Positions 1 to 9,430 of a DNA stretch of 64,000 nt are shown in pieces (the stretch's first letter is position 1; every line of letters begins with the position of its first letter). Under the pieces are notes generated by a model that searched no databases, had not been told where the DNA came from, and saw only the letters and a list, made by a program, of their open reading frames with translations. Position numbers and translations under genes: made by a program. Source of the DNA: Labilithrix sp. (GTDB lineage: Bacteria; Myxococcota_A; Polyangia; Polyangiales; Polyangiaceae); NCBI GenBank assembly GCA_019637195.1, contig JAHBWA010000023.1, forward strand, positions 23,289 through 87,288. The letters run 5' to 3'.

Positions 1-189
1 CTCGTACTCGAAGTGGCGGTCGACCTCGGCGCAGAGGTGGCCGAGGACGTCCCGGATCGCGGGCCGATGTCTCTCGTCGCGCTCAGCCGCGCGGGCCACG
101 GCGATCAGCGCGCGGCAGAGCCCGCGGAGCAGCGCGTGATCCGTGGAGATGCGCTGTCGAACTTCGATCTTCGCGATCAGGGAGCTCAT
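1..189 (-). CDS. Hemerythrin-like (HHE) domain protein, partial
   Basis: Only the first 63 residues are inside the window; the gene continues beyond the left edge. His18 in a Thr-Asp-His context and His59 followed by Phe-Glu-Tyr-Glu match the first half of the hemerythrin/HHE four-helix fold, which binds a di-iron centre and often senses or stores O2 or handles NO. A strong Shine-Dalgarno (AAAGGAGGTG, 193-202) fixes the ATG at 187-189. It lies 42 bp downstream of the universal stress gene on the same strand and is probably cotranscribed with it. The remaining iron ligands cannot be checked, so the family call is likely but the function is inferred. Confidence 0.7.
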   Translation of the reverse strand, partial: MSSLIAKIEVRQRISTDHALLRGLCRALIAVARAAERDERHRPAIRDVLGHLCAEVDRHFEYE

Positions 190-231
190 GGCGCACCTCC
201 TTTCGAGCCGAACCGCTACGCGCGCCCTCGG

Positions 232-681
232 TCAAGTGTCGCTCGCTACTCGCAATGTTAGTACGGGGATCGAAGACGTGCGGACCACGCTCTCTGCGAC
301 GCTGCCGATCAGCGCGCGCGCGATGCCGCGACGGCCGTGCGTCCCCATGACGATGAGGTCCGCGCCGAGGCGCTCGGCGACCGCGAGCACGGCGTCGCGC
401 GGATCCGCCTGCTCGAGCGACGTGTGGATCTCGACCTTCCTCGAGGCGTAGGGCTGGACCAGCTCGCCGAGCGCCTTCTGCGCCGCGTCGATGATGCGCG
501 AGGCCATCTCGGCCGAGATCGTCATCACGCCGTCGGGGAAGCCGACGAGCGGGATCTCGAACGCGTGAACGAGGTGCACCGACGACCCGAGCTTCTCGGC
601 GAGCTGCACGGCATAGTCGAGGGCCACGCGCGCGGGCTCGCTGAAATCGGTCGGGACCAGGATCGTCTTCGGAGGGATCAT
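232..681 (-). CDS. Universal stress protein (UspA family)
   Basis: The 149-residue product has a single Usp domain. It opens with the typical strand ending in a P-T-D-F-S motif and ends with G-T-H-G-(9 residues)-G-S, the nucleotide-binding signature of ATP-binding Usp proteins. The start at MIPPKTILVPTDFS is preferred because upstream residues of the open frame are low-complexity and the family begins here. It is divergent from the CBS gene at 871 and likely cotranscribed with the downstream hemerythrin-like gene. A good sigma-54 type element lies directly in front of the ATG. Usp proteins of this type act in hypoxia and stationary-phase survival; the exact role here is inferred. Confidence 0.88.
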   Translation of the reverse strand: MIPPKTILVPTDFSEPARVALDYAVQLAEKLGSSVHLVHAFEIPLVGFPDGVMTISAEMASRIIDAAQKALGELVQPYASRKVEIHTSLEQADPRDAVLAVAERLGADLIVMGTHGRRGIARALIGSVAESVVRTSSIPVLTLRVASDT

Positions 682-693
682 GCGGCCGACCTC

Positions 694-709
694 AGCAAGC
701 GGCTTGCCA
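694..709 (-). promoter_or_regulatory. Sigma-54 type -24/-12 element of the usp-hemerythrin unit
   Basis: On the minus strand the sequence is TGGCAAGCCGCTTGCT. Compared with the consensus TGGCACG-N4-TTGCW it differs at one fixed position, and it keeps the obligatory GG-N10-GC spacing. Predicted +1 is at about 683, two nucleotides before the ATG at 681, so the transcript would be essentially leaderless. A GAGG that could serve as a ribosome site (689-692) would then not be transcribed. Confidence 0.6.
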
Positions 710-754
710 GGCTCGTCTTCCTGCGGGCGCACGCAGAGAGCCGGAGCGCGGCGT

Positions 755-767
755 GCAGAACTTGCGC
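755..767 (+). promoter_or_regulatory. Candidate activator site (GCARRAC-N-TGCGC) between divergent usp and CBS genes
   Basis: The sequence is GCAGAACTTGCGC. The same 13-mer pattern recurs upstream of the sensor kinase operon (7725), ccoI (14112), the DUF4833/CBS pair (23378) and, reversed, the APH/P-loop gene (4612). It lies 50-90 bp upstream of both divergent -24 elements, a normal distance for an NtrC-type enhancer site. Assignment to the NtrC-like protein encoded at 4606 is inference. Confidence 0.4.
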
Positions 768-841
768 GCAGACGCATACGCCGCGCGAGATGGCGCCCGA
801 GGGACCACGACAGCGCGAAAGAAAGAAGGCGGCGCGCGCCG

Positions 842-857
842 TGGCCGTCGTCTTGCA
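842..857 (+). promoter_or_regulatory. Sigma-54 type -24/-12 element of the CBS-usp unit
   Basis: TGGCCGTCGTCTTGCA keeps TGGC, TTGCA and GG-N10-GC but differs from consensus at three positions in the -24 box. Predicted +1 is at about 868, three nucleotides before the ATG at 871. There is no Shine-Dalgarno in front of that ATG, which fits a leaderless message. Confidence 0.4.
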
Positions 858-870
858 GTCACGCCCTTTC

Positions 871-1305
871 ATGATGAGCACCCACGCGAAGACCGGGAGC
901 CACGAGGGCCACGTCACCCGGACGACGAGGATCCGGCAGGTGATGACGCCGGCGCCGCACACCATCGGCAGCGATCAGAAGCTCGCGCTCGCGCACAAGG
1001 TGATGCGCGAGCATCGCCTGCGGCACCTCCCCGTGCTGCGGGCCGGCAAGCTCGTCGGAGTCCTGTCGGAGCGCGACCTGTTCTTCCTCGAGACGATCGC
1101 CGGAGTCGACATCGACATCGACGCCGTGTCGGACGCCATGAGCTCGGACGTCTACACCGCGCACCCGGACGACGCCCTGCGCGACGTCGCGCGCACCATG
1201 GCTGCTCGCCGGTACGGCTGCGCCGTCGTGATGGACAACGGCCAGCTCCTCGGTATCTTCACGGCGACGGACGCGCTCCGTCATCTTGCCGAGGCTCTGG
1301 CTTGA
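871..1305 (+). CDS. CBS-pair domain protein
   Basis: The 144-residue protein consists of two CBS motifs and nothing else. The first starts near residue 24 at IRQVMTPAPHTIG and ends in a VGVLSERDL strand; the second starts at a DAMSSDVYTAHPDDAL segment and ends GIFTATDAL. Stand-alone CBS pairs bind adenine nucleotides and are found in hypoxia regulons, for example Hrp1 of mycobacteria. ATG codons at 871 and 874 are both possible. The gene is followed after 20 bp by a universal stress gene. It is one of three CBS-pair genes in this island (others at 10068 and 23500). Confidence 0.87.
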   Translation: MMSTHAKTGSHEGHVTRTTRIRQVMTPAPHTIGSDQKLALAHKVMREHRLRHLPVLRAGKLVGVLSERDLFFLETIAGVDIDIDAVSDAMSSDVYTAHPDDALRDVARTMAARRYGCAVVMDNGQLLGIFTATDALRHLAEALA

Positions 1306-1325
1306 GCCCACCAGCGGAGACGACC

Positions 1326-1748
1326 ATGAAGACGATCCTCACGTGCCTCGACACCTCTCCGCGCGCTCCGCACGTCCTGTCCACGGCGGCGGACCTGGCG
1401 CGCCGCACGGGCGCGCGCCTCGTCCTGTTTCGCAGCGTCGGCTTGCCGCCGGAGCTCGCGCGCGAGGACATCATCGGCGTGAGCCCGAACGCCCTCGCGG
1501 ACAGGCTCGTCGAGGCCGCCAAGACGGACCTCGAGCGTTTCCGCGCGGACGTCCCGGCGGAGCTCATGGCGGGCATCGAGGTGCGCGTCGGTACGCCGTG
1601 GAACGCGATCTGCGCCGAGGCGACCGCGCGCGGCGTCGACCTGATCGTCATCGGCTCGCACGGCTACGGCGGCATCGATCGCCTGCTCGGGACCACCGCG
1701 GCGAAGGTCGTGAACCACGCGGACCGCTCGGTCCTCGTCGTGCGCTGA
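1326..1748 (+). CDS. Universal stress protein (UspA family)
   Basis: A 140-residue single Usp domain beginning MKTILTCLDTS. The C-terminal nucleotide-binding loop reads G-S-H-G followed by eight residues and G-T, one residue shorter than the usual nine-residue spacer, so ATP binding is likely but not certain. A GGAGACGACC stretch in front of the ATG serves as ribosome site. It lies 20 bp after the CBS gene and is probably translated from the same message. CBS and Usp pairs are common in low-oxygen regulons. Confidence 0.87.
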   Translation: MKTILTCLDTSPRAPHVLSTAADLARRTGARLVLFRSVGLPPELAREDIIGVSPNALADRLVEAAKTDLERFRADVPAELMAGIEVRVGTPWNAICAEATARGVDLIVIGSHGYGGIDRLLGTTAAKVVNHADRSVLVVR

Positions 1749-1806
1749 CCAGGGCGACGCGCGCCGGCGGGGGCCCCACCGACCCGTGACCTGATCAGCC
1801 GGAGCT

Positions 1807-2802
1807 TCACATGACGAGGACCGCCGCCCCGTCGACGAGGCCGTCGCGCAGGCGGAGGAGCGCCTCGTTCGCGCGCTCGAGCGGATGCCGCTCGAAGCGC
1901 GTTCGCAGCGGCAGCCGCGCCGCCAGGTCGAGCAGCTCGGCGGCGTCCCTCCGCGTGTAGTTCGAGACGCTTACGAGGCTCCGCTCCCACCAGAGCAGGT
2001 CGTACGAGAAGCTCGGGACGCGATCGAGGTGGATCGCGTTGATCGCCACCGTGCCTCCGCGCGCGGTCCGCCGGAGCGCCGAGACGACGACGTCGCCCGC
2101 CGGCGCGAACGTCACGGCGGCGTCGAGCGGCTCGGGCGGCTCGTCGTCGTAGGCGCCGGCCCACGCGGCGCCCATCTCGACCGCACGCGCCTGCTCCGCG
2201 GCCCCGCGGGTCGCGACGAACACGCGGCAGCCCCAGTGCCGCGCGACCTGCATCGCGAGCAAGGCCGACGCGCCGAAGCCGTAGAGCCCGACGCGCATCC
2301 CCGGTCGGACGCCGGCTCTCCCGAGCGCGCGGTAGCCGATGACGCCTCCGCAGAGCAGCGGCGCCGCGTCGATCGCGTCGAACCCGACCGGCACGGCGAA
2401 CGCGAAGGGCGCCTTGACGACCGCACGCGTCGCGTACCCGCCGTCGAAGTCCCAGCCGGTGAAGCGCGCGGCCTCGCAGAGGTTCTCCCGCCCCGCGACG
2501 CAGTGGAGGCACACCCCGCACGCCGACCCGAGCCACCCGGCGGCCACGCGATCGCCCACCGACCAGCTCGAGACGCCGGAGCCCACGGCCACCACCTCGC
2601 CGACGAGCTGATGCCCCGGGACGATCGGCAGACGGCGCGCCGGGAGCTCCCCCGACACGAGCTGGAGGTCCGTCCGGCAGACGGCGCACGCGCGCACCGC
2701 GACGACGAGCTCGTCCTCGGCCGGGGTCGGATCAGGGGCCTCCTCCAGGCAGAGCGGCGCCACGCTCGTCGGGCTCGGCCGGCGGAGGACCATGCGCTTC
2801 AT
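1807..2802 (-). CDS. Zinc-dependent alcohol dehydrogenase (MDR family)
   Basis: The 331-residue protein has the medium-chain dehydrogenase layout. Catalytic zinc ligands are Cys42 and His64 (GHQLVGEVVAVG context), the structural zinc cluster is Cys95, Cys98, Cys101 and Cys109, and a glycine-rich GFGASA nucleotide-binding turn follows near residue 175. Members of this branch interconvert alcohols and aldehydes with NAD(P). It is read in the same direction as the APH/P-loop gene upstream, with a 62-bp gap. In a low-oxygen island it could dispose of reductant by making alcohols; that role is inferred. Confidence 0.88.
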   Translation of the reverse strand: MKRMVLRRPSPTSVAPLCLEEAPDPTPAEDELVVAVRACAVCRTDLQLVSGELPARRLPIVPGHQLVGEVVAVGSGVSSWSVGDRVAAGWLGSACGVCLHCVAGRENLCEAARFTGWDFDGGYATRAVVKAPFAFAVPVGFDAIDAAPLLCGGVIGYRALGRAGVRPGMRVGLYGFGASALLAMQVARHWGCRVFVATRGAAEQARAVEMGAAWAGAYDDEPPEPLDAAVTFAPAGDVVVSALRRTARGGTVAINAIHLDRVPSFSYDLLWWERSLVSVSNYTRRDAAELLDLAARLPLRTRFERHPLERANEALLRLRDGLVDGAAVLVM

Positions 2803-2816
2803 CGCGCGCAGATCGC

Positions 2817-2832
2817 TGCATGCCGCGTTCCT
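2817..2832 (-). promoter_or_regulatory. Weak sigma-54 type element before the alcohol dehydrogenase
   Basis: The minus strand reads AGGAACGCGGCATGCA, with GG-N10-GC spacing, TGCA at -12 and three mismatches to consensus. Predicted +1 falls about four nucleotides before the ATG at 2802, the same geometry as stronger elements in the region. A partial activator-like site, read on the minus strand, lies at 2949-2961. Confidence 0.3.
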
Positions 2833-2864
2833 CGTCCGCGCCAGGCGCGCGTCGGGGGCCTGGC

Positions 2865-4508
2865 TCAGGCGACGAGGCCCCTCGGCCACGTCGCGAGCGC
2901 GCGCGCCGCGTGCGTGAGCGCCTCCTCGACCGTGGTCGAGGTGTCGACGCGCACGTGCTCCGCCGGATCGAGCTCGACGATCGGCTCGTAGTCGGCGACG
3001 AAGGCGTCGAGGATCTCCGGCGTCGCGTCCGAGACGTGCGCCTTCGCGCGCGCCGCGAGCCGGGCGCGGCAGAGCTCGACGGGCGCCACGCACTCGATCA
3101 GCCGGAAGCGGACGCCGTGCTTCTCCGCGAGCGCGCGCGCGAAGGCGCGCGCCTCGACGCTTCGGAACGACGCGTCGACGATCACCGGCCTGCCGGACGC
3201 GAGGACGCTCTCGGCGCGCCGGAGGACCTCGGCGTAGACGCGCGCGCTGAACGCGCGATCGTACGCCCCCTCCCAAGCGCGAGCGGCGGCGTGGGCCGTC
3301 GGGGCGAGGCCGATCATGAACTTTCGCGTACGGTCCGCGTCGACCACCGGAGCGCTCAGCTCCTCGCCGAGGCGCTCCGCGAGCGTGCTCTTGCCCGACG
3401 CGATGCCGCCGGCCACGGCGACGAGCGCCGGCTCGAGCAAGCTGCGCCCCCGCGCCGCCTGCGCGAGCAAGAGGTAGCGCCGCGCCTCGGCGCGCGCGGC
3501 GGCGACGACGGGCTCCGGGGACCCGGGCCTCGCCGCGGCCGAAGCGGCGATCTTGGCGCGCACGCACGCGCGGTAGCTCTCGTAAAAGTCGAGGACGCGG
3601 TAGAGGTCGAAGTCGTTCGACGCGCGCGCGTACGCCGCGACGAAGCGCTCGGCCAGGTCGACCCGCCCCAGCCGCGCGAGGTCCATCGCGAGGAAGGCGA
3701 CGTCGGCGCAGACATCGGCGAACCGGTAGCGATCGTCGAACTCGATCCCGTCGATCACCTCGAAGTCGAGGTCCGCGGCGTGGAGGAAGACGTGCTCGAG
3801 CCGCAGGTCCCCGTGACCGTCGCGGACGGCGCCCGCGAGCATGCGCTCCTCGAAGACCTCGCGGTGCCGGCGGACGAACGCGAGCTGCCAGCGCTCGATC
3901 TCGGCCAGCGCCTCCTCGGAGACGAAGTCGCCGCCCGCCTCGCGGAGCGCGTCGAAGTTGTCGCGCACGTTGCGCTCGACGAGCGCGGGGCTCCCGCCGC
4001 GCGCGACGCGCGGCCCGCTCGGGGCGTCGGCGTGAAAGCTCGCGATCGCCTGGGCGAGCGCGTCGATTTGCTCGCGGTGGAGCTCACCCGCCGCGAGGAG
4101 CGCGTCCGCGCGTCGCGCATCGTCGAGCCGCGTCATCTGGACCGCCCACTCGACGATCGCGCCGCCGCCGCTCTCCAGCGTGAAGCGACCGTCTCTGCGG
4201 CGGCGGATCGGGACCACCCCGAGGTACGTGCGCGGAGCGAGCCGGCGATTCACGCGGACCTCCGCCCGACACGCCCGCTCGCGCGCCTCGAACGGCGCGA
4301 AGTCGAGGAACGGGAGGGTCACGGGCTTCTTGATCTTGTAGACCTCCGGCCCGAGCAGGACCCACGAGATGTGGGTCTCGACGAGCTTCACCTCGCGCCG
4401 ATCGCGCGCGCGTCGAGCGCGGTCGCGGAGCTCCGTCAGGAGGTCATCCACCATGCGGCGGCGGACGATCCAGACCTCTTCGTTCGCGGGTGTCGATACG
4501 GCGGCCAT
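2865..4508 (-). CDS. APH-like kinase fused to a P-loop (AAA/ZetA-like) kinase domain
   Basis: The 547-residue product fuses two kinase-like halves. The N-terminal half is aminoglycoside-phosphotransferase-like, with a catalytic HGDLRLEH loop at residues 232-239 and a following IDGIEFDD metal site. The C-terminal half is a P-loop kinase with Walker A GGIASGKST at 367-375. The pairing (COG2187 plus COG0645) is known from stress clusters and resembles Rv2004c of the mycobacterial DosR regulon; the substrate is unknown. The start at 4508 is preferred over the ATG at 4526, because the latter lies inside a near-perfect -24/-12 element whose +1 falls three nucleotides before 4508. There is no Shine-Dalgarno. 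Confidence 0.83.
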   Translation of the reverse strand: MAAVSTPANEEVWIVRRRMVDDLLTELRDRARRARDRREVKLVETHISWVLLGPEVYKIKKPVTLPFLDFAPFEARERACRAEVRVNRRLAPRTYLGVVPIRRRRDGRFTLESGGGAIVEWAVQMTRLDDARRADALLAAGELHREQIDALAQAIASFHADAPSGPRVARGGSPALVERNVRDNFDALREAGGDFVSEEALAEIERWQLAFVRRHREVFEERMLAGAVRDGHGDLRLEHVFLHAADLDFEVIDGIEFDDRYRFADVCADVAFLAMDLARLGRVDLAERFVAAYARASNDFDLYRVLDFYESYRACVRAKIAASAAARPGSPEPVVAAARAEARRYLLLAQAARGRSLLEPALVAVAGGIASGKSTLAERLGEELSAPVVDADRTRKFMIGLAPTAHAAARAWEGAYDRAFSARVYAEVLRRAESVLASGRPVIVDASFRSVEARAFARALAEKHGVRFRLIECVAPVELCRARLAARAKAHVSDATPEILDAFVADYEPIVELDPAEHVRVDTSTTVEEALTHAARALATWPRGLVA

Positions 4509-4521
4509 TGGCCGAAGGACG

Positions 4522-4537
4522 AGCATCGCGCGTGCCA
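4522..4537 (-). promoter_or_regulatory. Strong sigma-54 type -24/-12 element of the APH/P-loop gene
   Basis: The minus strand reads TGGCACGCGCGATGCT. It matches TGGCACG-N4-TTGCW with a single mismatch and exact GG-N10-GC spacing. Predicted +1 is 4511, three nucleotides before the ATG at 4508. The alternative ATG at 4526 is part of the element itself, so the element decides the start codon. Confidence 0.6.
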
Positions 4538-4605
4538 CCCGCGGGATCGAGCGAGGCCGCGAGCGAACACGGCGCGACGCGGCTCCCCCGCGCAAGGCGT
4601 GCGCC

Positions 4606-5969
<1,364 letters not shown>

Positions 5970-5973
<4 letters not shown>

Positions 5974-7538
5974 GCCTCTCGTCCTTCCAGCGGCAGCGTG
6001 ACCCGGAACCGGGTCCGACCGGGGTGGCTGTCGACGTCGATGTTACCGCCGTGATCGGTCACGATTCGATGGACGATCGCGAGACCGAGACCGGTGCCCG
6101 TCGGCTTGGTCGAGTAGAACGCGTCGAAGATCGACGGCTCGCCCGACGGGATCCCGGGACCGTCGTCCTCGATCTCGATCCAGACGTGGTGCGGCTCGCG
6201 GCGCGCGCGGACCGTGACCGTCCCCCCGCCCTTCGGCACCACGGCCTCCACCGCGTTCTGAAGCAGGTTGAGGAGCACCTGCTCGAGCCGCTGCGCGTCG
6301 CCGACGAGGACGAGCGGGCCCCGGGGGAAGTCCGTCCCGATCGTCACGTGCCCCGCGCGGGCCGCCGCGTCGACGAGCTGGACCGCGCGCTCCGAGATCG
6401 CCCGGGCGTCGACCGGCGCGCAGATGAGGCGCTGGGGTCGGGCGAAGTCGAGGAACTCGGTCACGAGGCGCGCGAGGCGCTGGATCTCGTCGCCGACGAC
6501 GTGGACGGCCTCGAGCGCCTCGGTAGAGCCGCCCTCGCGCGCGAGGGCGCGCTCGAGGAACGAGACGTGGAGCCGCGCGCCGTTGAGCGGGTTCCTGATC
6601 TCGTGCGCCAGGCCCGCGGCGAGCGTCCCGACGGCGGCGAGCCGCTTCACCTGCTGCTGGCGCTCGCGCTCGATGCGCTCCTCGGTGACGTCACCGCCGA
6701 TCAGAAACCGCGCGACGCCGCCCTCGTCCTGCCCCGACGCGGGCGCCACTTGCCATCGCACGTCGCGGACCTTGCCCGAGCGGGTGACGAGCGGAAGCTC
6801 GGTGCTCATCTCGGCCGACGCGGCGACGAGCCGCGCTCCGTCGGACTCGCGAAGGCCCTCGGAGACGAAGAGCTCGACGAACGACCGCCCGAGCACCTCG
6901 TCGCGCGCGTAGCCCGTGAGCTGCTCGGCTTCGCGGTTGAAGAGCGCGACGCAGCCCGACGCGTCGAGGCCGATGACGAGCAGCGGCGCGAGCTCCACCG
7001 CTTGCACGTAGCGCTCGAGGCCCTTGTCGGCGGGCTGCGGGCGGGTCGTCTCGCGGCGCGCCGCCCGCTCGACGCGGGACATGAGGTCGATCCGGTAGCT
7101 CTCGAGCATCACCGCGAGCTCGATGTCGAGGAGCCGCGAGAGCGCGTCGCCGACGGGCACGGCGTCGGCGGCCTTCTCGTCGATCACCGTCGTGAGCGAG
7201 GAGCGGATGAGCGCCATCGCCGTCAGCATGTAGCGCTGCGGCAGGCCGACGCGCACGTGGACGCGGCCGATCTGCTCGGTCTTCTGGAAGTAGGCCTCGT
7301 CGTAGACCCCGCCGAACACGCGCTCGAGCCAGGCGACCATCGAGCCCTGCAGGCGGACGATCTGGTCTTCGCCGGTGAAGACCGCGTGGGCGTCCTCGTG
7401 CTCGCGGATGCGCTCGTAGAACTCCTGCGCGATGCGCCGAAAATGCGGCTCGGCGTGCACGGCGAACGCCGCGAGCAGCCGCGCGTCTTCGTCGGTGAAG
7501 CGGACGTACCGCTTCAACTCGTCGACCCGTGATTCCAT
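5970..7538 (-). CDS. Globin-coupled sensor histidine kinase (O2 sensor) with PAS domain
   Basis: The 522 residues begin with a protoglobin-type sensor globin (about 5-160). It carries the family hallmark [11 protein letters not shown], in which His94 is the expected proximal haem ligand. A PAS domain follows (about 175-290), then a HisKA helix with the phospho-accepting His312 ([10 protein letters not shown]) and an HATPase domain with N box ([11 protein letters not shown]), DDGPG and GTGLGL motifs. By family the globin binds haem and senses O2, controlling autophosphorylation and transfer to the regulator encoded by the overlapping downstream gene. There is no membrane segment, so it is probably cytoplasmic. 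The start is chosen at [11 protein letters not shown], where the globin begins. Confidence 0.93.
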
Positions 7539-7588
7539 ACCGCGAGCATAGTAGAGCAAGCTTCACGCTCGGGCGCCTCCGGCAGCGC

Positions 7589-7604
7589 TGCAGCCACCGT
7601 GCCA
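7589..7604 (-). promoter_or_regulatory. Strong sigma-54 type element of the sensor kinase operon
   Basis: The minus strand reads TGGCACGGTGGCTGCA, one mismatch from TGGCACG-N4-TTGCW, with GG-N10-GC spacing. Predicted +1 is 7578, giving a 40-nt leader to the ATG at 7538. It suggests that the NtrC-type regulator activates its own operon. The rest of the 307-bp gap to the next gene (7539-7845) holds the inverted repeat at 7714-7738 and no credible gene. Confidence 0.55.
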
Positions 7605-7713
7605 CGCGGGCACGAGCCACGCGCGAGTCGTCCGCGAGGGCCGCCCCGGCGCCGGATCCTCGAGGTGACGCGCCGCGAGCCCACCCGGCGCGACCAAGCG
7701 GGCGCGCACGGAT

Positions 7714-7738
7714 TGCGCACGGACGCAGGACGTGCGCA
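7714..7738. promoter_or_regulatory. Inverted repeat with recurrent GCAGGAC-N-TGCGC motif, candidate enhancer site
   Basis: A perfect 7-bp inverted repeat, TGCGCAC-N11-GTGCGCA, lies about 120 bp upstream of the -24 box at 7603. Its right half contains GCAGGACGTGCGC (7725-7737), the pattern found also at 755, 14112 and 23378. The size and spacing fit a dimeric NtrC-type activator. Which protein binds is inference. Confidence 0.45.
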
Positions 7739-7845
7739 GCGCGAACCCGACGCGCCAGGGTCGTCGAGGCTCGGCGGGATGGCTTCGGGGGTCTCGCCGG
7801 GAAGGCGTCAGGCCTCGCCGGGACAGGTCGTCTGGCGCGGACGCG

Positions 7846-9267
7846 TCAGGTGTAGAGCAGCTGCACCAGCGCCCCCCAGCGCTCGAGGGCGGTGAGGCTG
7901 AGGTACCGCTCGCGGACGCGCTCGTGGGCAGCGCCGGCGAGCGTGTCCGCGAGCGCCGGCGACGCGAGGATCCGACCGAGCGCGCTCGCCGTCTCAGCGG
8001 GGTCCGTCGGATCGTGCACGAGGAGGCCCTCGACGCCGTCGCGGATCTGGTCCTGGATCCCGCCGACGGCGCTCGCGACGATCGGCCGCCGCTTCCACAT
8101 CGCCTCGGTCACCGTCAGCCCGAAGCCCTCGCGCAGGCTCTTCTGGACGACCACGGCCGCGTGCCGCTGCAGCGCGTTCACGATCGCGGCGTTCTCGTCG
8201 GCGTCGGCCATCGGCAGCTCCGCGAGGTGAACGCGGCGCCGCACGCCGTCGGGCAGCTCTCCCCACGCGCGCGTGACCTCGCGGAGCACCTCCGGGCCCT
8301 CGGGATCGTCGGCGACGCCGCGCTGCGCGGGCCCCGCGAGCACGAGCTCGGAGCCGAGGTCCTGGCCCTGCTCGATCAGCCGCGCGAAGCCCGCGAGCAG
8401 GCCCGCGTGATCCTTCATCCGATCCCAACGCGAGATCTGCACGACGAGCGGCGTGCTCCACGCGGGAGGCCCGCCCACGCGGATCACCTCGGCCCGACGC
8501 GTGACCTCCTCGGTCGCGCCGTCCTCGCGGACGTAGACGGAGCAGCACGCGCCGCCGCGCTCGACGAGGCCGGCGGTGCCGAGGACCGCGCGCGTCGAGG
8601 GCTCCGGCATCCACTGGTTCTTGACGGAGAACGGGTCGATGTTCGGCGGGATGGTCACGGCGTGCGCGCACGGAAACCAGCTCGGGACGTAGGCCGAGCG
8701 CGTGAAGACCGCGATCGGGACCTCTTCGAGGTACTTGCGCAGGAAGGCCCATCCCGCGTCCGCCTCGGCCCCGGGCCCCTCGTGCCCGATGTGGCACCGC
8801 CAGACGACGCGCTCCCCGAGCCGGCGAAGGTGCGGGACCAAACCGGCGGTCTGGGGGTCGTGGCAGATGATCGCGTCACCCGGCCGGAGGAGCCGCTCGA
8901 TCTCGGCGAAGTTCTGCGCCAGCACGCGCTCGTAGAGCGCGGCCTCGCGAGCCCCGAGGACCGATCCGTCGCCCGCGTTGTCGTGGAGCGCGTTGTGGAG
9001 GCGCTTGGTGATCGCGAAGAACTCGGGCGGCCCCTCGATGACCAACCAGCGGACCTCGACGCCGACCCCGCGCGCGTACCTCAGCAGCGAGCGGATGATC
9101 TCGGCGACCCCGCCGCCCGCCGCCGTGGAGTTGACGTTCCAGACCGTGTGCGGCCCGATCGCCGCGCGCGCGACCGCTGCCGCGCGCGCGACCGCCTCGA
9201 CGCGCTCGACCCCGACGAGCTCGACGAACGGGCTCAGCGCGCGCGCGGACACCTGGACCTGGAACAC
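7846..9267 (-). CDS. Trehalose-synthase-like GT4 glycosyltransferase
   Basis: The roughly 473-residue product is a GT-B fold glycosyltransferase of the TreT/trehalose phosphorylase-like branch. It shows an N-terminal WNVNSTAAGGGVAEI segment, a central HDPQTAGL motif, and near the C-terminus a QKSLREGFGLTVTEAMWK stretch with the family-4 E-x7-E pattern. TreT makes trehalose from a nucleotide sugar and glucose; trehalose is a stress protectant. The start is placed at GTG 9267 because upstream frame sequence is low-complexity repeat DNA shared with the divergent gene's leader. GTG at 9252, preceded by CCAGG, is an alternative. Confidence 0.8.
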   Translation of the reverse strand: MFQVQVSARALSPFVELVGVERVEAVARAAAVARAAIGPHTVWNVNSTAAGGGVAEIIRSLLRYARGVGVEVRWLVIEGPPEFFAITKRLHNALHDNAGDGSVLGAREAALYERVLAQNFAEIERLLRPGDAIICHDPQTAGLVPHLRRLGERVVWRCHIGHEGPGAEADAGWAFLRKYLEEVPIAVFTRSAYVPSWFPCAHAVTIPPNIDPFSVKNQWMPEPSTRAVLGTAGLVERGGACCSVYVREDGATEEVTRRAEVIRVGGPPAWSTPLVVQISRWDRMKDHAGLLAGFARLIEQGQDLGSELVLAGPAQRGVADDPEGPEVLREVTRAWGELPDGVRRRVHLAELPMADADENAAIVNALQRHAAVVVQKSLREGFGLTVTEAMWKRRPIVASAVGGIQDQIRDGVEGLLVHDPTDPAETASALGRILASPALADTLAGAAHERVRERYLSLTALERWGALVQLLYT

Positions 9268-9280
9268 GTCGCCGGCTCGC

Positions 9281-9296
9281 TGCGAGCGGCGTGCCC
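9281..9296 (-). promoter_or_regulatory. Sigma-54 type element of the trehalose-synthase-like gene
   Basis: The minus strand reads GGGCACGCCGCTCGCA, with two mismatches to consensus and GG-N10-GC. Predicted +1 is 9270, three nucleotides before the GTG at 9267. If translation instead begins at GTG 9252 there would be an 18-nt leader. Confidence 0.4.
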
Positions 9297-9344
9297 TCGT
9301 CGCGCCGCCGGGCTCGCGGCGCGCTGCCCTGCGCGAGCCGGAGC

Positions 9345-9411
9345 GCGCGCGGCGCTGGCCGGAGCAGGCGCGCGGCGCTGGCCGGAGCAGGCGCGCGGCG
9401 CTGGCTCGAGC
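9345..9411. repeat. 23-bp tandem repeat, about 2.9 copies
   Basis: Copies start at 9345, 9368 and 9391; the unit reads gcgcgcggcgct followed by ggccggagcag. It sits between the divergent glycosyltransferase and outer-membrane protein genes. The third copy diverges into the -24/-12 candidate at 9402. It could be a slippage product or a spacer between regulatory sites. Confidence 0.8.
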
Positions 9412-9417
9412 GATGCA
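9402..9417 (+). promoter_or_regulatory. Sigma-54 type element before the putative outer-membrane protein
   Basis: TGGCTCGAGCGATGCA has two mismatches to consensus and GG-N10-GC. Predicted +1 is about 9428, three nucleotides before the ATG at 9431. Here an AGGAGA ribosome site (9421-9426) lies between the element and the ATG and would not be transcribed, so this example conflicts with the leaderless reading. Confidence 0.35.
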
Positions 9418-9430
9418 TTCAGGAGATGGC

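Noticed and set aside
1664..2689. Minus-strand 341-codon frame overlapping the alcohol dehydrogenase
   Set aside because: It is a shifted reading of the dehydrogenase gene, extremely Arg-rich, with no domain.
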